In this document: in pieces, positions 45,101 to 48,383 of the stretch | Layout of the letters: the number at the start of each line of letters is the position of its first letter | Position numbering within the stretch: position 1 is the stretch's first letter | Source: Paludibacteraceae bacterium | GTDB taxonomy: Bacteria; Bacteroidota; Bacteroidia; Bacteroidales; Paludibacteraceae | Assembly: GCA_024400275.1 (NCBI GenBank) | Contig: JAKSMY010000011.1 | Location: 1-48,383 of the forward strand | DNA length: 48,383 bases | Direction: 5' to 3' | The notes under the pieces: generated by a model | Seen by the model: only the letters and a program-made list of their open reading frames with translations | The model's database searches: none | Told to the model about the DNA's origin: nothing | Program-made: the position numbers and the translations under genes

Positions 45101-46308
45101 ACCACGTCTCGGGTCAAATTATCAATCCGACTAACTTGACCGTAACAGATGATGCCTACTTTGATCTCACCTTTGCTGAAACCAATGGTGTGACCAGAGG
45201 CTGGTATGCCTTTACCGTTCCTTTCCCTGTTAGCTCTACTCAGGGTGTTTACAACGCCAACACGGGTGCAAAACTGACCAACGAACAGGGATATGCCATT
45301 ATGCAATACCAAGGCGATGTACGTGCTCAGGGTCAATACGGTTGGGTCAAGACCCACAAAAAAGGTAGCATGCTCTATCCGGGTATCCTGTATATCATCG
45401 CTATGGGTGATACGGAGTATAACCGTATCCGCTTTGTCAAGAACGGTGGAAACTTGGTTAATACAGAGGTGGCTATTAAGCAGTTCGCATTAAATGGTGG
45501 CGAAGATGGTAAAGATAATGGCTGGAACGCTGTTGGTAACCCGACACTCGCTTATGCCAAGGTCGCCAATACAGGCGGCGCTACCAAAGCCCAATTCTTG
45601 GATCATGAAAATAATGTCTTTGTTACCAATGATGAGGGAATTGACAATGAAGCTTATGTGGTCGGTTCGGCATTCTTTATGCAGGCTGCAAACGATGCTA
45701 CAATGACATTTACCGCTACTTCCGAAGGCACGCTTCACGCTCCGGCTCGTCAGACCGAAGGTAATAGCGAATTTATGCTGGAAATTAGCAACGCCGGTAC
45801 CTTCCAAGACCGTCTGTTTGTCAGTGCTACTGATGAGGCCACTTCGACCTACGAAATTGGTCACGATTTGGTTAAGATGGGCGTTGTAGATGGTACTGCT
45901 AACGTGGCTCAAATGGCTGTCACGGGCTACAACAACCTCAGTCTGTGCGATGCCGAGTTCCCGTTGGATGAAAACGACCAAGCCGTATTCCCGCTCACAC
46001 TTACTGCTCCTAAGGCTGGTACATACACCTTAAATATAGTTCGCGCGTGCGAGAATCAGACTTTGTACCTGATGCATAACAACCAAGTCGTTTGGAACCT
46101 ATCACAAGACAGTTACGACATTGATTTGAGCAAGGGAACCAATACGGAATATAGTTTGATGCTGCATCGTCCGATTCATACTATCGGTACAGGCAACGAT
46201 GCTATCCGTCAGGATAAAACTAGTGTGCAAAAGTTCATCATGAATAATCAACTGATTATGATTCATAATGGTCGCATCTACAACGCAAGAGGTGCTATGT
46301 TAAGGTAA
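39106..46308 (+). CDS. Giant secreted protein with Listeria-Bacteroides repeats
   Basis: The frame has 2400 codons. A signal peptide (RRVAMLLCVLLLGIGQMWGA) lies only at about residues 108-127, so translation may start at ATG 39439 instead of 39106. Then come beta-rich modules and InlB-type Listeria-Bacteroides repeats at about 409-481, 484-560, 563-632, 634-697, 849-918, 922-992 and 1312-1377 (each ending in a YAKW, YAQW or TAVW-like motif). Cadherin-like beta-sandwich units are at about 996-1082, 1611-1695 and 1698-1779, a Big-2-like unit at about 1225-1295 and an Ig-like unit at 1383-1474. The end, with NNQLIMIHNGRIYNARG, looks like a type IX sorting tail. A surface adhesin or glycan-binding role is inferred. 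Confidence 0.85.
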   Translation: MKNTLTHINFSAKRELSTPPCNSHVLINSSTFMLSKGERRVNEGLTNRFYPSISPIHRNLVTPQLVETSTRRNVVSSVFQQAAPLPNNAARGNNKRLRRSTIATGTFRRVAMLLCVLLLGIGQMWGAVPADTYYKFTTSYSSGKTIAPTSGETSNLITCGTSGSVASSSAKFADKSYSYGLKLGNTVAKGATIDISASTEHPAHVIIYCSASGKEIYLQYDNKTISSGYVYAAPTVVDLVTTNNGTHTLVTNGDTYCYEIKVLYEGNDNIITTAQSGVNMSLPATLTATTPELAFFKMVEVNITDGKFVFGGNRSGARRIVYFTANLTGKLTVEFENTSNSGRTGSILKMTDFKTVGDAIKTTQTLKSSGTKTETLEVDVEKGKMYAIAASGSDIRINSLSLASSSFTVTFHKNDGTETTATQTGIKPSTATNLNLLTTIGWSRTGYDFGGWAESASGDAKFSDGGSITLSSNKDLYAKWTANTYDIILDANGGAADGSAKATYDGGISDYTPATPSGEGQTLLGYFSATTGGNKIIDALGALVADKWTDTKTNRLYAQWATSCTVRFMANGEVFDTQTVGLGGNATTPEGTPEAPQGKGFGGWSDADGGAAVDVESITINGDKDFYAVWKDLRTVSFATGCGSAIDPVTVIDGQPVAKPTDPTRTNWEITKWQLEGADYNFDSPVTSDIELTAVWQRKTISGSTEPKEVIVGTTKSVSKTNPDYGYSQSYESGKYQLTGGMYGGNSGKRYIKFSIPANYTGVVYLAGSKSSDRKLVLVSSATKELHDGMTDGQATFTEAESLIYISLSSSKSTGSGTSASLASGDYYVTSVNGGLDITGLEVTLTSSPITATFKDGEVVKHTVSATANEELGNLFLDCELPELADHDGLTFLGWYNGENKVTAETTISASTTYTAKWQGEEHTVTYKADNGINDDVEEKYEVGKIVTVKECSFTVPEGKEFDQWIFTPTVTITEGKFTMPNQDVVITAQWKIHQLSSDAMLSDLKVDGTTVKNFAAGTFTYDVELPFGTTTVPNVTATKHDELAKSVEITPASAIPGTATIVVTAENDATQTYTINFTAVASKVINLVYATGKSACVEGTDQSAVVKSDDAKVSPYIKKISGATEGTSLNSTGTIEIKTQDGYVFTGMSFYGKIENKESSGNKLEISLDGGKTWPISDASNLSKDEEHCDVVSGANTNSIQIKVGTSEGVWIRNMQLIIEKGCAPSSLSWTEEPADFQKDGNAPIFTAKANNGNTISYSTGNEDIATIATDGKVTAKALGTVAIIANADGGDGEIYCEGTPEQLSKEISIYYLVKFDAQGGDITPKDVKYTTTAIAEAPSAGEQAGYNFVGWFDAAEGGNQITFPYAPDASGTLYAQWQSLCEGPTITTNPASANYLIGRTATNLVCEATPSTDGLTLTYKWYSSNTEDGEYTETTNEISTATASSKYYYCIVTEEGCAKEATSDKVLVTVAPKDGTSIIKAIYQNDKEAKVEGLYAGTASVKLNGQKLDKGDYYFYITLDGTTLLATDVLKVNLVDQSSVGNKTLDVYCGVGELSTLWQSIATNKHNAGDNTYTLTGLSADMTSIGFKRTDNTNNKINSIEILRPMNPILMALTIDGVSATINKEAKTIEVELMHGTNPAEVEFVPTILANDDAEHQASAALDGTLAYNTPINYIVTDKDGDQTVYSLTATEQAISNDATLQTIMVGDIIVPLQDNQYDYVVTLPNGTETIPQIQIIPNHGHAEFAMTPQDPTLGDQVTIVVTAEDETTTKTYTLRFNVSPYTPVSIFDGSTMTAIADSPESGLTWSVGSNITKTTEGTGTWNEKTYNFIKGFKANTGNNELSITIPNGYVAKFCIVGATNNEGSERSIFISKTATKTLDKTIVYSTNATYTAQGAVSEEQSAGTYYVGTTDSYRLYELTVMLRKTVQQLVNDEGTNEINILTDYQEENLVIAANQTVKINGNGHKIGNLTVENGGKLTLSGTLTVKNFTIDANQNNHVSGQIINPTNLTVTDDAYFDLTFAETNGVTRGWYAFTVPFPVSSTQGVYNANTGAKLTNEQGYAIMQYQGDVRAQGQYGWVKTHKKGSMLYPGILYIIAMGDTEYNRIRFVKNGGNLVNTEVAIKQFALNGGEDGKDNGWNAVGNPTLAYAKVANTGGATKAQFLDHENNVFVTNDEGIDNEAYVVGSAFFMQAANDATMTFTATSEGTLHAPARQTEGNSEFMLEISNAGTFQDRLFVSATDEATSTYEIGHDLVKMGVVDGTANVAQMAVTGYNNLSLCDAEFPLDENDQAVFPLTLTAPKAGTYTLNIVRACENQTLYLMHNNQVVWNLSQDSYDIDLSKGTNTEYSLMLHRPIHTIGTGNDAIRQDKTSVQKFIMNNQLIMIHNGRIYNARGAMLR
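39202..39235 (+). repeat. 34-bp dispersed repeat, copy 2, inside a reading frame
   Basis: Identical to the complement of 24245-24278. Here it is translated as part of the unusual leader (LSKGERRVNEG) before the signal peptide of the giant protein. Confidence 0.85.
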
Positions 46309-46320
46309 AAAAGTATTTTT

Positions 46321-46370
46321 CGGGTGCAAAGATTTGCAAATGTCAAATATTTGTCGTACCTTTGCACCCG
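46321..46370 (+). promoter_or_regulatory. Promoter of the 56-residue peptide gene within an inverted repeat
   Basis: TTTG 46333-46336, 20 bases, TACCTTTG 46357-46364. The promoter is framed by a perfect 11-bp inverted repeat: CGGGTGCAAAG 46321-46331 and CTTTGCACCCG 46360-46370. The repeat might also serve to end the giant transcript. Confidence 0.7.
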
Positions 46371-46396
46371 ATTTTGATAAACAAACTACTGAGATT

Positions 46397-46567
46397 ATGA
46401 AAAAGAATTATATTCAACCGCAAACAGATTTTGTTCGCACAGTCTCTGGTGAGGTGATTATGACACCAATTACAGACAATTTCGGTTCAGGTACTGGTCC
46501 AACCAATGCACCTGTCGGAGGTGTGGGCAATGCTCCTAAGCGTCACATAAACATTCTGTACATCTAA
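46397..46567 (+). CDS. Small peptide of the MKKxYIxP type, 56 residues
   Basis: ATG 46397 was chosen because the 21 upstream codons of the frame lie in the promoter. It begins MKKNYIQPQTDFVRTVSGE, followed by a Gly/Pro/Asn-rich stretch (about 28-46) and a tail ending KRHINILYI. Many Bacteroidales small proteins, as I recall, share the MKKxYIxP opening; their function is not known to me. It has its own promoter, so it is not merely the tail of the giant gene. It may be an exported or processed peptide; no modifying enzyme is adjacent. Confidence 0.65.
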   Translation: MKKNYIQPQTDFVRTVSGEVIMTPITDNFGSGTGPTNAPVGGVGNAPKRHINILYI

Positions 46568-46590
46568 AATATCAGTATATTTGTACAAAC

Positions 46591-46626
46591 ACGCACCCGC
46601 TGGTTTCCCCGGCGGGCTGTGTGCGT
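46591..46626. terminator. Hairpin between convergent genes
   Basis: ACGCAC (46591-46596) pairs with GTGCGT (46621-46626), with an inner CCGC/GCGG stem. It lies between the 56-residue peptide gene and the convergent ATPase and can serve both, although the T run is not immediate. Confidence 0.6.
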
Positions 46627-47921
46627 TATTTATCCTTTTTTGAATCTCCCAACAGCCATTTCCATGTCGGCACAACCTCTATCGTACCAAAATCATCTTG
46701 AAAAGATGTCTCTTCGTCAAAAGTGAAGATGGTTCTGCGCTTACAGTCCAATACTTTTGATAACTTGCTCAATGCAGCAATTTCGCGTGCGCGAGTATCT
46801 ATATCTTTTAGTGAATAGCAGACCTGAATAGCCCATTGGACTTCGGGTATGTAAAAATCAACTTCATAACCATTGCTGTTATAAAAATATACAGTATCGT
46901 TGTCCTTATCGTGCCCAAATAAACGAAAAAGTTGCAAGGCAACCATATTTTCCAGCAAAGCGGTCTCACCATTCAACAAAAACAAATTGAGTATTCCGTT
47001 ATCCACAAAATAATATTTGCATATACTCTCCTTCTCGCTGAGAGCAACTGCGATATTTCTTAGTCGCAACACAAGCCATGCGTCCTCTGTATGACTAACA
47101 TAACTAACGATGGTTGTAGTGCTCATCTTCTCTCCTAATGTGGATAAGATATTAGTCAATCGATTGTAGGAAATCGGTTGTCTCACACTCTCTGCCAGTT
47201 TCTTAATCATTAGGCGTAATGCAGGGATATTACTGATATTATTGCGCGAAGCAATATCACTTAAATATATTTTCTGGAATGTGCTGTTTAGATAGGGACG
47301 CTTCACATCTAATGATATAGTCTCCGGCAGTCCACCCTCGTGTAGATAATCGTTATATGCCTTGCGTACCAAAGATGATTCTTTTGTGTCATATTGCGTC
47401 AGCGCATTATATGTCATACCTTTGGCAGAAATATATTCCCTAAAATCATAAGGATAAACATCTTTTTCTATATATCGTCCTCCTAATGTTGTCAAAAAAT
47501 CACTACTGAGCATTTGGGCATTACTGCCTGTAACAAAGACACGATGCTTTGTATCTGCCAATCGACGAACAAATTTCTCCCAAGAGGGGATATTTTGTAC
47601 TTCGTCCAAAAAAATATAGTGCGGCTCCTGTCCGTACATCTCAATATGACATTCAAGCAATTTATTAAAGTCCTCTGAATGAAAGGTATCAAATCGGTTA
47701 TCCTCAAAGTCTAAATAAAGTATCTCACTCCAAGATACCTGTTGCTCTGTTAACTTACGTATATGTTGATACAAAACATAGGACTTGCCCGTACGACGCA
47801 CTCCTACAAGAACATAGTTCATGTCATCATTAACCTGATAAGTCGGACGAACCATAATCTGATAATTCAGTACATCATTTTTTTGGTCTTTTAGTACAGA
47901 TTTCAATAATTCTTTATCCAT
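46626..47921 (-). CDS. AAA ATPase with DUF4143 C-terminal domain
   Basis: The 431-residue protein has Walker A GVRRTGKS (about residues 40-47), Walker B PHYIFLDEVQ, a sensor-like VFVTGSNAQML and a C-terminal DUF4143 region (FYNSNGYEVDFYIPEVQWAIQVCYSL). It is related to, but clearly different from, the gene at 34716-36047; the P-loop lies further from the N-terminus. A TGTATAA-A-TTATACA palindrome (47937-47951) is in its leader and could be an operator. Cellular role unknown. Confidence 0.87.
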   Translation of the reverse strand: MDKELLKSVLKDQKNDVLNYQIMVRPTYQVNDDMNYVLVGVRRTGKSYVLYQHIRKLTEQQVSWSEILYLDFEDNRFDTFHSEDFNKLLECHIEMYGQEPHYIFLDEVQNIPSWEKFVRRLADTKHRVFVTGSNAQMLSSDFLTTLGGRYIEKDVYPYDFREYISAKGMTYNALTQYDTKESSLVRKAYNDYLHEGGLPETISLDVKRPYLNSTFQKIYLSDIASRNNISNIPALRLMIKKLAESVRQPISYNRLTNILSTLGEKMSTTTIVSYVSHTEDAWLVLRLRNIAVALSEKESICKYYFVDNGILNLFLLNGETALLENMVALQLFRLFGHDKDNDTVYFYNSNGYEVDFYIPEVQWAIQVCYSLKDIDTRAREIAALSKLSKVLDCKRRTIFTFDEETSFQDDFGTIEVVPTWKWLLGDSKKDK

Positions 47922-47936
47922 CTTTTCAATTCAATT

Positions 47937-47951
47937 GTATAAATTATACAT
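47937..47951 (-). promoter_or_regulatory. Palindrome in the leader of the ATPase gene
   Basis: TGTATAA-A-TTATACA is a perfect inverted repeat between the promoter (47984-48015) and the ATG at 47921. An operator is plausible. Confidence 0.5.
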
Positions 47952-47983
47952 ATTTTATCCAGTGACACTGAATAAATCCGCTG

Positions 47984-48015
47984 CAAAATTACAAAAAAAA
48001 ATCGACATACGCAAA
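47984..48015 (-). promoter_or_regulatory. Promoter of the ATPase gene, overlapping a terminator hairpin
   Basis: On the minus strand TTTG (complement of 48012-48015), 20 bases, TAATTTTG (complement of 47984-47991). The spacer and -33 box form part of the hairpin at 47992-48031. Confidence 0.6.
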
Positions 48016-48031
48016 TGTATGCCGATTTTTT
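47992..48031 (-). terminator. Terminator of the right-edge gene
   Basis: AAAAAATCGACATAC and GTATGCCGATTTTTT form a long stem with one mismatch, flanked by A and T runs. It ends transcription from the partial gene at 48043 and could work in both directions. Confidence 0.75.
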
Positions 48032-48042
48032 TGTTATCTCTC

Positions 48043-48369
48043 TTACTTGCCAAAACCAAGAATGTTATATATCTTGTTGCCCTTGCGAATGAACAAGTGA
48101 CCATTGTGTAGGCATTTATTTATTCTTCCATTCGCAAACACCTTCATTTCGCCGGTGGGTTGTTTGGCCTTAACGGGACGGCACGCAAAACCGTAATATC
48201 GCAAATTAGATTCAATTGTTAAACCGGTTATGTCGGAGAAATATACCGAAACGGCCTTGTTGGGATTGTTCTTATCTAAATGCGATGTATAGTAATAGAA
48301 GTCTGTATAGGGGTTGTTGATATAAATATATTGCTGTCCGGTAAAAATGGATAGGTATGCAAAATGAGC
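48043..48369 (-). CDS. 3' end of a surface protein (FISUMP-like), partial or frameshifted
   Basis: The frame ends at TAA 48043-48045 and stays open for 108 codons to an in-frame TGA at 48370-48372; no ATG suits as a start. The residues YYYTSHLDKNNPNKAVSVYF and NLRYYGFACRPVK resemble the end of the Fibrobacter succinogenes major paralogous domain. The tail KCLHNGHLFIRKGNKIYNIL matches the end of the giant protein in form, so it may be a type IX sorting tail. The upstream TGA, 14 bases from the window edge, suggests a frameshift, a pseudogene or a sequencing error. Confidence 0.55.
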   Translation of the reverse strand, partial: AHFAYLSIFTGQQYIYINNPYTDFYYYTSHLDKNNPNKAVSVYFSDITGLTIESNLRYYGFACRPVKAKQPTGEMKVFANGRINKCLHNGHLFIRKGNKIYNILGFGK

Positions 48370-48383
48370 TCAGGATTCCAGTA

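Noticed and set aside
1..48383. Insertion sequences or prophage
   Set aside because: No transposase, terminal inverted repeats, or phage structural genes were found in the window.

Overview
The window is chromosomal DNA of a bacterium of the phylum Bacteroidota, most likely an unclassified member of the order Bacteroidales. Three things support this. At least fifteen promoters have the Bacteroidota -33/-7 form (TTTG, 20 bases, TAnnTTTG). The gene set includes the type IX secretion translocon gene sprA next to ruvA. There is also a huge surface protein built of Listeria-Bacteroides repeats. I cannot name a genus from the sequence alone.

Positions 1-9330 hold a short promoter-to-terminator unit (a structured repeat element plus a 34-residue reading frame), then a co-directional housekeeping run: a membrane LytTR regulator, a periplasmic coiled-coil protein, upp, dprA, a small membrane protein, folB, parC, ddl, a polyprenyl synthetase and a conserved hypothetical. 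Positions 9314-17214 carry 5-formyltetrahydrofolate cyclo-ligase (-), a lipoprotein, alpha-glucan phosphorylase (-), an RNase R-like protein cut down to the RNB and S1 domains, a beta-barrel protein and an AraC-type regulator.

Positions 17215-18480 are RNA-rich and gene-poor. They hold a second, inverted copy of the repeat element directly abutting tRNA-Pro(CGG), a strong candidate for a ~350-nt structured non-coding RNA with its own promoter and terminator, and two gene remnants, one of them an AAA/DUF4143 ATPase deleted from the Walker A motif to the C-terminal domain. Positions 18601-26322 are an AT-rich surface-polysaccharide cluster (FrhB-like iron-sulfur protein, pyruvyl transferase, four glycosyltransferases), interrupted by a RelB/PIN toxin-antitoxin pair with a perfect palindrome in its leader.

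Positions 26355-34400 are the ruvA-sprA operon (-). The ruvA promoter is a near copy, over about 70 bp, of the araC promoter at 16282-16350, including a GTGATA...TATCAC palindrome at a fixed distance. Positions 34401-38871 hold an AAA/DUF4143 ATPase behind a 33-bp tandem repeat, two tandem deoxynucleoside kinases, a XerC/D recombinase and a short hibernation factor. Positions 38872-48383 hold a 2400-codon secreted repeat protein, a 56-residue peptide gene with its own promoter, a second AAA/DUF4143 ATPase, and the 3' end of another surface protein whose C-terminal tail matches that of the giant protein.

The best candidates for undescribed biology are the duplicated palindromic promoter cassette, the paired structured element, the 350-nt RNA, and period-7 and period-9 repeat arrays that run directly into start codons and, in ruvA, into the coding sequence.
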